Translations under genes and position numbers: made by a program | The notes under the pieces: generated by a model | The model's database searches: none | Seen by the model: the letters and a program-made list of their open reading frames with translations, nothing else | What the model was told of the DNA's origin: nothing | Part shown: positions 9,733-21,909 of the stretch, piece after piece | Layout: every line of letters begins with the position of its first letter | Numbering within the stretch: the stretch's first letter is position 1 | From: Mariprofundus sp. EBB-1 | GTDB taxonomy: Bacteria > Pseudomonadota > Zetaproteobacteria > Mariprofundales > Mariprofundaceae | NCBI RefSeq assembly: GCF_003665155.1 | Contig: NZ_RCFQ01000004.1 | Coordinates: 1 to 64,000, forward strand | Direction of reading: 5' to 3' | Length of the DNA: 64,000 nucleotides

Positions 9733-11334
9733 TTAATCGACATTCATCCTCTTCATCACCCAACGCTGCTGAACAATAGCCAAACAGTTATTCACAACCC
9801 AGTACAGAACAAGACCAGCAGGGAAGAACAAGAACATCACTGTAAACATCGGTGGTAAGAACTGCATCACTTTAGCCTGAATTGGATCTGGTGGCTGAGG
9901 GTTTAGTTTCTGTTGAATGTACATGGAAATACCCATCAATACAGGCAATACAAAGAACGGATCCTGTACAGACATATCTGTAATCCAACCAATAAACGGC
10001 GCCTGACGCATTTCAATCGACATTAGCAGTACTTTATACAAAGCAAAGAATACTGGGATTTGAATAATAATTGGCAAACAACCGCCGAGCGGGTTCACCT
10101 TATGTTTCTTATACAACTCCATTACTTCCTTACTCACGCGTTGGCGGTCATCACCATACAGGTCCTTAATACGTGCCATTTCCGGCGATAACTTACGCAT
10201 CGCTGCCATGGACTCATAGGATTTTTGAGTAGGATAAAAGAAGATGGTTTTGATAAGAATTACCAAAATAATGATACAAAATCCGAAGTTAGGGATATAG
10301 TCATAAATCCAGCCAAGGAAATTATGCATCGGCTTAGAAATCGGTGAGAACCAGCCAAAATCAACAGAACGCTCTAGTTCAGAGCCTGCCGCTTCAAGAA
10401 TTGGAGTGGCTTTAGGTCCAACATACAGATTAGAGGTAAAAACAGCGTCTTTTCCTTCCACTATTCCATCATCAATCAAGCCAGCCTGATAAGATCGACC
10501 ATCACCTTTAAAATAATACGGATAGTTTTGCTCAGGGTTAGAGATCAAAGCAGCTATGAAATAACGATTCATGATCGCTGTCCAACCACCCAGTGAAGCC
10601 ATGCGCTGAGAACCAACTTCGTCCAGATCATCATAATCAGGCTCAATCAACTTGCCATTAAAGAGCGCTGTTGGCCCCATATGCTCATAAAATGTATTGA
10701 GTTTTTTGTCTGGAAAGCGCTCAACAACTTGGCGATATACCTTCATGCCCGCGCCATCAACAATGCGGTCTTCAATCTGAATAATATAAGAACCGGGAAC
10801 CAGCGTAACCTGACGTTGCCAAACATGACCATCATCCAAAGTTGCATGCAAGCGAATAGATCTTTCGGTCTGTTCAGCAACTGTGAATGGCTGTTCCAGG
10901 CTTCTATTCAATACACCGGCATTCACATAAACAGAGTGTCCACCATCAGCTGCAATGGTCAAAGCAGCAACATTTCCAGCACCTGGCTCCAACGATTCAA
11001 GGTAATCACTTAACAGAGCTTGTGTTAACCACCCTTTATCATTCACTGTCAAACGCATCAGATCATTACTGATTTCAAATGTTTGACCGGTAGAAGCATC
11101 ATCAACAATATCGGAAACAGGTTGAGTATTTGAAACAGGTACAGCATCACTATTCAATGGTGGAAGTGCAAGTTCATCAGAACTGGTTTCAACACTTCGC
11201 TCTACAATATCAGTTGTAATCGATTGTGTTGGTTCAGTTACAGCGACCTTCTTCTCATCAGGAAAGATCACTCCCCATCCCAAGAGCACAATCATTGATA
11301 ATGCCATTGCCAGAATTAAATTCCGTTGTTCCAT
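9733..11334 (-). CDS. yidC: membrane protein insertase YidC
   Basis: YidC inserts and folds inner-membrane proteins, alone or with SecYEG. An N-terminal membrane segment at residues 5-23 is followed by a large periplasmic domain, as in Gram-negative proteins. The conserved C-terminal five-helix core follows, with NFGFCIIILVILIKT, NPLGGCLPIIIQIPVFFALYK and LPPMFTVMFLFFPAGLVLYW. At 533 residues it is full length. It lies 73 bases after yidD, within the origin-proximal operon. Confidence 0.96.
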   Translation of the reverse strand: MEQRNLILAMALSMIVLLGWGVIFPDEKKVAVTEPTQSITTDIVERSVETSSDELALPPLNSDAVPVSNTQPVSDIVDDASTGQTFEISNDLMRLTVNDKGWLTQALLSDYLESLEPGAGNVAALTIAADGGHSVYVNAGVLNRSLEQPFTVAEQTERSIRLHATLDDGHVWQRQVTLVPGSYIIQIEDRIVDGAGMKVYRQVVERFPDKKLNTFYEHMGPTALFNGKLIEPDYDDLDEVGSQRMASLGGWTAIMNRYFIAALISNPEQNYPYYFKGDGRSYQAGLIDDGIVEGKDAVFTSNLYVGPKATPILEAAGSELERSVDFGWFSPISKPMHNFLGWIYDYIPNFGFCIIILVILIKTIFFYPTQKSYESMAAMRKLSPEMARIKDLYGDDRQRVSKEVMELYKKHKVNPLGGCLPIIIQIPVFFALYKVLLMSIEMRQAPFIGWITDMSVQDPFFVLPVLMGISMYIQQKLNPQPPDPIQAKVMQFLPPMFTVMFLFFPAGLVLYWVVNNCLAIVQQRWVMKRMNVD

Positions 11335-11407
11335 GCTTCTTCTCCCTAAAACTCTTCTTAACCTTGATTCTCGGATCTCATCACATTTCCATTACACTGT
11401 TATTACA

Positions 11408-11650
11408 TTATGGAACTGGATCATAACCGCCTTTTGAAAAAGGATGGCAACGTAATAAACGTTTCACACCAAACCACACACCGCGTCCTGCCCCATGCTT
11501 CTGAATCGCTTCCACCATATAATTCGAGCATGTTGGTGTATGCGCACAATGCGGAGGAATAACGGGTGAAATAAACAATTGATAAAAACGAACCAGCAAT
11601 AGAATAGAGCGCTGGGTAAGTTGGCGAAGCATCTTCACTAGCATGCTCAT
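11408..11650 (-). CDS. yidD: membrane protein insertion efficiency factor YidD
   Basis: YidD is a small, membrane-associated protein that aids YidC-dependent insertion. The family pattern is clear: [53 protein letters not shown]. Eighty residues is normal. Its start overlaps the rnpA stop by 4 bases, indicating translational coupling. A second ATG two codons in is also possible. Confidence 0.94.
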   Translation of the reverse strand: MSMLVKMLRQLTQRSILLLVRFYQLFISPVIPPHCAHTPTCSNYMVEAIQKHGAGRGVWFGVKRLLRCHPFSKGGYDPVP

Positions 11651-11979
11651 GAACGCTGTATTTTACCCAGCGCCATCTGAAAATCATGGGCTGGGTGCAA
11701 TATTTTTTCTGCGCCCTGCATCGGAATTGCCAATACATCGACACTCATCTGGTGATAGTCGCCGGTACGAAATGTATCACGCAACTGTCTTTTAAAACGA
11801 TTACGCTGCACTGCATTGCCATATTTTCGAGATACAGCCAAACCTAAACGTGAAAAACCAAGTTTATTATCCAGGTAAACCAAGCGAATAGCACCATAGC
11901 TGATTCGTCTGCCTTTACGCATACCTGCAAAATCAGCTTTGGATAATAATCTAAACGACTTGGTAAACCGTTGATTCAT
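11647..11979 (-). CDS. rnpA: ribonuclease P protein component
   Basis: RnpA is the protein cofactor of RNase P, which trims tRNA 5' ends. The RNR signature appears as [15 protein letters not shown], with the upstream [10 protein letters not shown] strand. The length of 110 residues is normal. It is 18 bases after rpmH and overlaps yidD, the universal rpmH-rnpA-yidD order next to dnaA. Confidence 0.95.
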   Translation of the reverse strand: MNQRFTKSFRLLSKADFAGMRKGRRISYGAIRLVYLDNKLGFSRLGLAVSRKYGNAVQRNRFKRQLRDTFRTGDYHQMSVDVLAIPMQGAEKILHPAHDFQMALGKIQRS

Positions 11980-11997
11980 TTAATGAATCAACCGAAA

Positions 11998-12132
11998 TCA
12001 GGTTGAAAGACGAACGCGACCTTTAGCTCTGCGACGATTAATCAAGGCGCGGCCTGAACGTGTTGCCATACGTGCACGGAAGCCATGACGGCGGGCGCGG
12101 CGGATGCGGCTGGGTTTATATGTAAAGCTCAT
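11998..12132 (-). CDS. rpmH: 50S ribosomal protein L34
   Basis: This 44-residue gene encodes L34. It starts [20 protein letters not shown] and ends with a basic stretch, [11 protein letters not shown]. The family usually begins with KRTYQPS; here the start is SFTYKPS, a mild variant. It is divergent from dnaA with about 100-140 bases between them, which must hold both promoters. Confidence 0.96.
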   Translation of the reverse strand: MSFTYKPSRIRRARRHGFRARMATRSGRALINRRRAKGRVRLST

Positions 12133-12269
12133 GGTCTTACTCCTGTTTCCCTACTTAAAAAGGGTCGCGCATAATAAATGCCACAAACATAGTGTCAAGA
12201 ACACAATTTTTTAATCCGTAAATATTTATTAATGTGGATGATCACAATGATGCATGTATTATTCAGCCG

Positions 12270-13601
12270 ATGTCCCATATTTCGAACGATTCCTTCTGGC
12301 AACACATTTCAGACCAACTGCAGAGTGAGATTCCTGCGGCGCGGTTTGATGCGTGGATTCATTCTCTTTCAGCCCATTACAGCGATCATAAACTGACCAT
12401 AAAAGTTCCCAGTCGGTTTTTTGTTGATGGTTTAAAATCCAATTATGGGCAACGCATTACTGAAATTGCCTGTGACTTAGCCGGATCTCCTGTCACCATC
12501 AGCTATGAAGTGGATGCTTCATTGGCCAGTCATTCAGTACAAAGCGATAAGAATGAAGAACCTGCTTCTCCGGCATCTCTTGTTGATGGTTTTATTGACC
12601 CTCGTTTTACCTTTGCCAACTTCGTAGTTGGTTCCGGCAATGAATTTTGTCATGCCGCCAGCCATGCTGTGGCAGATAATCCTGGCGAGATTTATAATCC
12701 ACTCTATCTCTATGGTGGTGTTGGTCTCGGTAAAACCCATCTTATTAATGCTGTTGCCAACTGTTTAATTGATCGCGGCATTACAAAAATTGCCTATCGC
12801 ACAGGTGAACGCTTTACCAACGAACTGATTCAAGCCATTCGTAACGGTACATCTGAACAATTTAGAAACCAGTATCGTCAGGTTGATGTACTCATTATTG
12901 ATGATATCCAGTTCATTGCCGGTAAAGAGAAGACTCAGGAAGAGTTTTTCCACACCTTCAATGCACTCTATGAAGTGAAAAAACAGATTATTTTAACCTC
13001 GGATAGAAGCCCGCGTGAACTCACCAATCTTATGGAACGTCTGCGCTCCCGCTTTAACTGGGGTCTGGTTGCTGATATTCAGGCACCTGATCTTGAAACT
13101 CGCTTAGCTATTCTTTCCAGTAAAGCTGAACTGGCCGGAGTAACACTGGATAAAGATGTCGGCCACCTGCTCGCAGCTCGCATTACCAATAACGTACGTG
13201 AATTAGAGGGGGCATTAACCCGATTGACTGCGCACTCTACTTTAACAGGACGTGTTATTGATCTTACCTTTGCCCGTCATGTCTTGCGTGATCTACTGCA
13301 TGAAGAAGTACGTTCTGTGAATATTGAAGATATTCAAAAGAAGGTTGCCTCCTATTTCAATATCAACATCAGAGAAATGTCTTCAAGTAAACGCAGTAAA
13401 AACATCGCCTACCCTCGCCAGGTGGCTATGTATGCCACAAAAGAGCTTACTACCATGTCACTACCAGAAATAGGCAGGAACTTTGGTGGAAGAGATCACA
13501 CCACGGTACTGCATGCTGTACGTAAGATAAAAAAAATGCGCGATGAATCTGATGATTTCAATGAAGAAATGAACAGGATCATCAATCTACTCAAACAATA
13601 A
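12270..13601 (+). CDS. dnaA: chromosomal replication initiator DnaA
   Basis: DnaA binds DnaA boxes and opens the origin. An N-terminal DnaB-interacting domain starts FWQHISDQL. The AAA+ domain has Walker A GGVGLGKTHL at about residues 149-158 and Walker B VLIIDDIQFI. The C-terminal DNA-binding domain carries the signature GGRDHTTVLHAVRKI. I prefer the ATG at 12270, giving 443 residues and a family-typical N-terminus. A GTG at 12234 would add twelve residues. Neither has a clear ribosome-binding site. The putative origin lies immediately downstream. Confidence 0.96.
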   Translation: MSHISNDSFWQHISDQLQSEIPAARFDAWIHSLSAHYSDHKLTIKVPSRFFVDGLKSNYGQRITEIACDLAGSPVTISYEVDASLASHSVQSDKNEEPASPASLVDGFIDPRFTFANFVVGSGNEFCHAASHAVADNPGEIYNPLYLYGGVGLGKTHLINAVANCLIDRGITKIAYRTGERFTNELIQAIRNGTSEQFRNQYRQVDVLIIDDIQFIAGKEKTQEEFFHTFNALYEVKKQIILTSDRSPRELTNLMERLRSRFNWGLVADIQAPDLETRLAILSSKAELAGVTLDKDVGHLLAARITNNVRELEGALTRLTAHSTLTGRVIDLTFARHVLRDLLHEEVRSVNIEDIQKKVASYFNINIREMSSSKRSKNIAYPRQVAMYATKELTTMSLPEIGRNFGGRDHTTVLHAVRKIKKMRDESDDFNEEMNRIINLLKQ

Positions 13602-13830
13602 ACCATCAGAAGTGCCCTGAATAACGGCTTGGCACTGCACTCCTACATCAATAATAGCGAAACGGTTCTTGTCACAGGAATAGTTCCTGCGTCACATCCA
13701 TCGTTTTCTTTTAAGTATGTTTCTGAAAAAACACCTCTTTCCTGATCGCCTCCAATAAGATTATCTGGTGATAATATATTCATAATAACTGACAAAAAAC
13801 TACCTATTTATGATTTTTAGCCCCATGTAA

Positions 13831-14050
13831 ATCATGTGCATACTACCCCTCATCACCTGTGGACAAGATGGTTATAACTGGCATCCATGACAATTTCACA
13901 AACAACACAATCAACCATTCACATATTATCCACAGAAAACCGGAGTATCTGTTCACATATTTTAAGAAAAATTATGAAACAGGCTAAAGCTTTTATCACT
14001 TATACACCTTGTTCACAGGCCCTATGACTACTACTAATTTTTTTATAAAT
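13831..14050 (+). repeat. origin module copy A
   Basis: The sequence aligns without gaps to 14896-15115 at a constant offset of 1065 bases, with 149 of 220 positions identical by hand count (about 68%). The best-conserved parts are the first 20 bases, the AATCAACNATTCACATA segment at 13909, and the final 60 bases with CACAGGCCCTATGA. It carries a perfect DnaA box at 13926 and TTATACACC at 14000. Confidence 0.9.
13926..13934 (+). promoter_or_regulatory. DnaA box (TTATCCACA)
   Basis: This is the only perfect consensus DnaA box I found in the intergenic region. It lies in module copy A. The corresponding position in copy B (14991-14999) reads CTGTCCACA. Confidence 0.85.
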
Positions 14051-14299
14051 ATGGGTATCTAAAAGAGTAGAGCAATAACTGGGCACTACAAATATAACTG
14101 CTAACTTGCTAGCTATAAAATAATTGAAAACATACAGAAACTTCAACAAGCAGATGATTCATCCTGGGAGATATAAATATATAATAATGAAAAATATACT
14201 AAAGCATGAATTAATTCATAAATAAAACGATTAAAAAAACCAATAACCAATTGAATCGAAGACTAAAATCGGCCGTTAGTATTTTGGCGAATAATTTAT

Positions 14300-14845
14300 T
14301 TATCTAAATATGTATTGAGATACTAGAACCGTATCTCCGATCTTAACTAATGATGCTCTAGGGATTTTATATCTAACAGTTTCTCCTGATTCCATTTTTA
14401 TAGTCATATAACCTTTTATCATTAGATCCAGATGAGTTTTTATGAACAACGCCTTTAACTGCTTTAATATTTTTTGTCAGATATTGATAGAAAATAGACA
14501 CTTAATAACTAGGTAATCATTATTATAAAGACCACTAGAAAGAGTTTTTGATTTCGTTTCTTTAGATCTAGGTTATTTACTAGTTCATAAGCAGACTTAT
14601 TCTGCTATTCGAATGTAATAAAGTCTTCATTCATCCAAAGAGCCTCACACTTCATTATTTAACTCATAACCCAGACAATAAAACCCAGTACTTTATACGC
14701 ATAAAATATACTATTTATCATCAATATTGATGTAAAAACAAACTTTTTTCATCTTTTTAGTAGATGGTATGAGTTCTTCTGCACAGTCTGTTTAAAAAAC
14801 TAATTCAATGGGTAGCAGGATTTTTTTCTTTATTTCTGTGTTCAT
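14300..14845 (-). pseudogene. decayed gene between the two origin modules
   Basis: On the bottom strand, protein-like fragments follow one another in different frames, broken by stops and frameshifts. Examples are MNTEIKKKILLPIELVF, then after a stop TDCAEELIPSTKKMKK, later NEDFITFE, QNKSAYELVNNLDLKKRNQ, LTKNIKAVKGVVHKNSSG, and finally GETVRYKIPRASLVKIGDT close to the last stop. The last two fragments join if one base is removed near 14417. I do not recognise the family. AT-rich DNA can give lysine- and isoleucine-rich frames by chance, but the orderly series and one direction argue for a real former gene. Confidence 0.42.
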
Positions 14846-14895
14846 CCAATGAATCTAAAACTCAGTTTTATTTTTTCCTCTCCATAAGCACGCAT

Positions 14896-15115
14896 ATCCT
14901 GTGCACAATACCCCTGAACAGTTGTGGATTGATTGAGTATAAGTCGCGAAAACGATAAGCTAGCGATCGATATAATCAACGATTCACATACTGTCCACAG
15001 TAATTTATAGTATGTGTCCACATCACAAAAACTTATTTATTAAGCAGAGTAAGGCTTTTACGACTTATCCACTTCGTCCACAGGCCCTATGATGATGACT
15101 AATTTCTTTAATAAA
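14896..15115 (+). repeat. origin module copy B
   Basis: This is the second copy of the 220-bp module, ending 21 bases before dnaN. It carries TTATCCACT at 15065, at the position equivalent to TTATACACC in copy A, and several TGTCCACA-like words. It also overlaps the region where the dnaN promoter and leader should be. Confidence 0.9.
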
Positions 15116-15136
15116 TAAGAGAAAAAGGAAGTAGGT

Positions 15137-16237
15137 ATGCATTTAACCATAACCAGAGCGTCTTTATTACAGTCTGTACAGCATTGTCAGAGCATTGTTG
15201 AAAGACGTCATACTATTCCAATTCTTGCTAATCTTTTATTAGAGGCGAAAGATAACTTACTATCGATTACCGCTACTGACCTGGAAGTTGGTTTACGTAG
15301 TCAATCTACTGCCGATGTGAAAGCCGAAGGATCAATAACTGTATCTGCACGTAAATTATTTGAAATTATTAAAGAGCTGGATCCTGAAGAGGATGTTAGC
15401 TTAGAAACAGGTGATGGATTTATAGCGATTCGCAGTGGTCGCTCTCGTTTCAGAGTCGCTTCACTTGCTGCAGGTGAATTTCCATCTATTTCTGAAGAAT
15501 CTAATGAAGCATCCATTTCATTATCTAGCGATACCATGCGTGATATGATTTCTGCTACCAGTTTTGCCATGTCCACAGATGAAACAAGAAAGTATCTTAC
15601 GGGTACACTGTTTGAAATTGATGAACAACAAATGTTGCGATTAGTGACAACAGATGGGCATCGATTAGCACTATCTGAAATCCGATTAGAACAGACCTCT
15701 GAAAAGAAAACCTGCATTGTGCCAAGGAAAGCAGTGATTGATTTAAGTAAATTGTGTGATCATTGTGAGGAGCAAATAGAACTCTCTCTTGGTGAACGTC
15801 AAATCAAGGTGAAAGCGGGTTCAAATGTATTGGTTTCAAAATTGATTGATGCACGCTTCCCTGTTTATCAGGATGTGATTCCTGTTGATAACCCATCAAA
15901 AGCAGTCGTTGAACGAACCCCTTTTGATCAGGTGTTGCGTCGTAGTATGATTGTTGCCAATGAGTTTACCCATGATATCCGTCTGGTGTTTTCTGAGCAG
16001 GGAATTGATGTATCAGCACATAATACCGAACAGGAAGAAGCGGAAGAGCATATTGCAGCAGATTATAATGGTTCGGAAGTTGCGGTAGGTTTTAATGGTA
16101 AATATTTACGTGATACATTGAGTGCGATTAAATCTCCCTCTGTGTCCATCGCATTGAAAGATGAGTTATCCCCTATTCTTATTTCCAGTGATGAGCATCA
16201 GCAATCCAGGTATGTTATTATGCCAATGCGGATTTAG
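15137..16237 (+). CDS. dnaN: DNA polymerase III beta subunit (sliding clamp)
   Basis: DnaN forms the ring that tethers the replicative polymerase. The protein has 366 residues and three similar clamp domains. The second begins near the RKYLTGTLFEIDEQQMLRLV stretch, and the C-terminus YVIMPMRI matches the family ending. AAGGA precedes the ATG closely. It is first in the dnaN-recF-gyrB series and starts 21 bases after origin module B. Confidence 0.97.
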   Translation: MHLTITRASLLQSVQHCQSIVERRHTIPILANLLLEAKDNLLSITATDLEVGLRSQSTADVKAEGSITVSARKLFEIIKELDPEEDVSLETGDGFIAIRSGRSRFRVASLAAGEFPSISEESNEASISLSSDTMRDMISATSFAMSTDETRKYLTGTLFEIDEQQMLRLVTTDGHRLALSEIRLEQTSEKKTCIVPRKAVIDLSKLCDHCEEQIELSLGERQIKVKAGSNVLVSKLIDARFPVYQDVIPVDNPSKAVVERTPFDQVLRRSMIVANEFTHDIRLVFSEQGIDVSAHNTEQEEAEEHIAADYNGSEVAVGFNGKYLRDTLSAIKSPSVSIALKDELSPILISSDEHQQSRYVIMPMRI

Positions 16238-16274
16238 TTCGCTTATTACGATGATGATATGGGTAAATATCTGA

Positions 16275-19855
<3,581 letters not shown>

Positions 19856-19877
19856 AGTAGTAATAAAGGATTTCATT

Positions 19878-20924
19878 GTGACTGATAAGAAGAGTTTAAG
19901 TTATGCCGATTGCGGTGTGGATATTGATGCAGGAAATGCCTTTGTTGGCAGAATTAAAAAGGCGGTAAACAGCACCATGCGTCCGGAAGTCTTATCCGGC
20001 CTTGGTGGTTTTGGTGGTCTGTTTAAACCTGATTTTTCGGATATGGAAGAGCCTGTTTTGGTTTCGGGTACTGATGGTGTGGGCACCAAATTATTACTGC
20101 TGCAGGAATATGATAAACCACATGTTGCCGGTATTGATGCTGTAGCGATGTGTGTTAATGATCTGGCTGCACTTGGTGCTACCCCACTGTTTTTCCTCGA
20201 TTACCTGGCGACGGGTAAACTGGCTGGTGAAACATTAGCCGGTGTGGTTGAAGGCATCGCCGACGCATGTAATACATGCGAATGCTCTCTGGTGGGTGGT
20301 GAAACCGCTGAAATGCCGGGTATGTATGCACCGGGCCATTATGATATCGGTGGTTTCTGTGTTGGTGTAGTTGATAAACCGAAAATGGTGGATGGTAGCA
20401 AGATTACAGCTGGTGACATTATTGTCGGTGTGGCTTCTAATGGTCCGCATTCAAATGGTTTCTCGATGGTTCGCAAGCTACTGGAGCTTGGTGAAGCCGA
20501 TTTACTCAATGATGTGCTATCTGATGGCCGTAAGGCCGTAGAAGGCGTTTTAGCCCCTACTCGTCTATATGTACCTGCTGTGAATGCATTGATGAAATCT
20601 GATGCCGATATACACGGTTTTTCACACATCACCGGTGGTGGCATGTTTGATAATTTCGAACGTCTGTTGAGTGATGACCTGGCGGTAACGATTGATGTAA
20701 GTGCGTGGGCTGTGCCACCAGTCTTTGAATATCTGCTTGGTTTTGCGGATGTAGCGCGTGATGAGCGCTACCGTACCTTCAATATGGGGATTGGTTTTGC
20801 TGTTGTGCTGCCTGAGAAGGAAGCAGAAAAAGTGGAAGCTGTGTTGAAAGAAGCGGGTGAAACCACCTATCGTATTGGTCATGTCCATGCTCGCGATGGT
20901 GAAGCCGTTACCTTGATCGATTAA
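19878..20924 (+). CDS. purM: phosphoribosylformylglycinamidine cyclo-ligase
   Basis: PurM closes the imidazole ring to give AIR in purine synthesis. Conserved parts include SGLGGFGGLFKPDF, VSGTDGVGTKLLL, GIDAVAMCVNDLAALGA, GGETAEMPGMY and HITGGGMFDN. The length of 348 residues is typical. The start is a GTG with AAAGGA seven bases before it. It follows gyrB by 22 bases and ends at a clear terminator. purN, the enzyme three steps earlier in the pathway, follows under separate control. Confidence 0.96.
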   Translation: MTDKKSLSYADCGVDIDAGNAFVGRIKKAVNSTMRPEVLSGLGGFGGLFKPDFSDMEEPVLVSGTDGVGTKLLLLQEYDKPHVAGIDAVAMCVNDLAALGATPLFFLDYLATGKLAGETLAGVVEGIADACNTCECSLVGGETAEMPGMYAPGHYDIGGFCVGVVDKPKMVDGSKITAGDIIVGVASNGPHSNGFSMVRKLLELGEADLLNDVLSDGRKAVEGVLAPTRLYVPAVNALMKSDADIHGFSHITGGGMFDNFERLLSDDLAVTIDVSAWAVPPVFEYLLGFADVARDERYRTFNMGIGFAVVLPEKEAEKVEAVLKEAGETTYRIGHVHARDGEAVTLID

Positions 20925-20948
20925 TTTGTTCTCCTGATATTCATAACA

Positions 20949-20980
20949 AGAGGGTGCTTTGTGTAAGCGCCCTCTTTTTT
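20949..20980 (+). terminator. intrinsic terminator of purM
   Basis: AGAGGGTGCTT pairs with AAGCGCCCTCT (one T-G pair), with a short loop, followed by TTTTTT. It lies 25 bases after the purM stop. Confidence 0.92.
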
Positions 20981-21153
20981 GATCTCGGTTGGTTTTAAGT
21001 GCATTTTCGGCTATTGTGAATGATGGCGACAGTGTTGTTCATGTCACCAATGACCACCATTCGTAACAGTACAAAGGGTAATTGGATCGTCTGCTTGCTT
21101 TCTGTTGCTGATGATTAAGAGTTTGCATTATCAATGATAATGATGGGTGATGT

Positions 21154-21771
21154 ATGAATTCAAAAAAAGCAATTGCGGTGATGGCATCAGGTCGCGGTAG
21201 TAACCTCAAAGTAATTCTTGAATCAGTCGCAGCCGGAGCATGTCCCGTAGATGTACGCCTGGTGATTTCTGATAAAGCGGATGCAGAAGCATTGCAGATT
21301 GCTCGCGCTGCCGGTGTGGCGCATGTCGTCTGGATGAATCCGAAAGATTATCAGGATCGTGCTCAATTTGATGCGGCATGCGCTGACTTGATTGATCATC
21401 ATGGATGTCAGTGGATTGTACTGGCCGGTTATATGCGCATTCTCTCCTCTTTTTTCGTACGCCGTTTTCCACAACGTATTATTAATATCCATCCTTCTAT
21501 ACTACCCTCTTTTGCAGGAGCCAGGGCGGTTGAAGATGCACTTTCTTATGGAGTAAAAGTTTCAGGATGTACTGTGCACCTGGTGGATGAAGTCCTCGAT
21601 GGCGGTTCAATTTTAGCACAAGCCATAGTGCCGGTTCTCGATCATGATACCCGCGAAAGTCTGCATGTACGCATTCAGAAAGAAGAACATCAACTCTATC
21701 CGAAGACACTCACACGTATGGTTGAACAGGGTTTTAAAATTGATGGTCGTAGCGTGATCTGGTTATCATAA
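21154..21771 (+). CDS. purN: phosphoribosylglycinamide formyltransferase
   Basis: PurN transfers a formyl group from 10-formyltetrahydrofolate to GAR. The N-terminal VMASGRGSNL binds phosphate. INIHPSILPSF contains the catalytic asparagine and histidine, and SGCTVHLVDEVLDGG contains the catalytic aspartate. At 205 residues it is normal. About 170 bases separate it from the purM terminator, so it has its own promoter. Confidence 0.95.
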   Translation: MNSKKAIAVMASGRGSNLKVILESVAAGACPVDVRLVISDKADAEALQIARAAGVAHVVWMNPKDYQDRAQFDAACADLIDHHGCQWIVLAGYMRILSSFFVRRFPQRIINIHPSILPSFAGARAVEDALSYGVKVSGCTVHLVDEVLDGGSILAQAIVPVLDHDTRESLHVRIQKEEHQLYPKTLTRMVEQGFKIDGRSVIWLS

Positions 21772-21825
21772 ATTGATCTATCTGAAATAGAATTACTTTT
21801 TAAAACAATAATTTACTCACCTTTA

Positions 21826-21841
21826 TGTGATTTATATCACA
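21826..21841. promoter_or_regulatory. Crp/Fnr-type operator
   Basis: TGTGATTTATATCACA is a perfect TGTGA-N6-TCACA inverted repeat. Its centre also fits the FNR core TGAT-N4-ATCA. It lies 69 bases before the ribosome-binding site of the following lipoprotein gene. Two Crp/Fnr-family regulators are encoded elsewhere in the window, but which protein binds cannot be told. Confidence 0.65.
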
Positions 21842-21909
21842 TTACAAACATTAGCAGAACCGATACTCACGACCGAATGAATAAGGCTTGAAAGTGTGTT
21901 GGAGGTTTG

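Larger units (their letters stand above)
13602..15136. other. oriC: replication origin region (oriC), dnaA-dnaN intergenic
   Basis: This 1.5-kb stretch has no intact gene and is very AT-rich. It lies between dnaA and dnaN and contains many DnaA-box-like nonamers. One is a perfect TTATCCACA at 13926; near matches lie at 13858, 14000, 14900, 14991 and 15065. Two 220-bp copies of one module lie at its ends (13831-14050 and 14896-15115). The segment 14041-14300 is extremely AT-rich and could be the unwinding element. Small hairpins at 13611-13636 and 13675-13689 follow dnaA. Between the modules I see apparent remains of a leftward gene. Confidence 0.85.

Noticed and set aside
13611-13636. AGTGCC/GGCACT hairpin after dnaA as a strong terminator
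   Set aside because: The stem is only six pairs with a 14-base loop and no T-run, so I did not list it as a terminator.
20981-21153. 32-codon frame starting near 21024 before purN
   Set aside because: Composition looks random, there is no ribosome-binding site, and the space is needed for the purN promoter.
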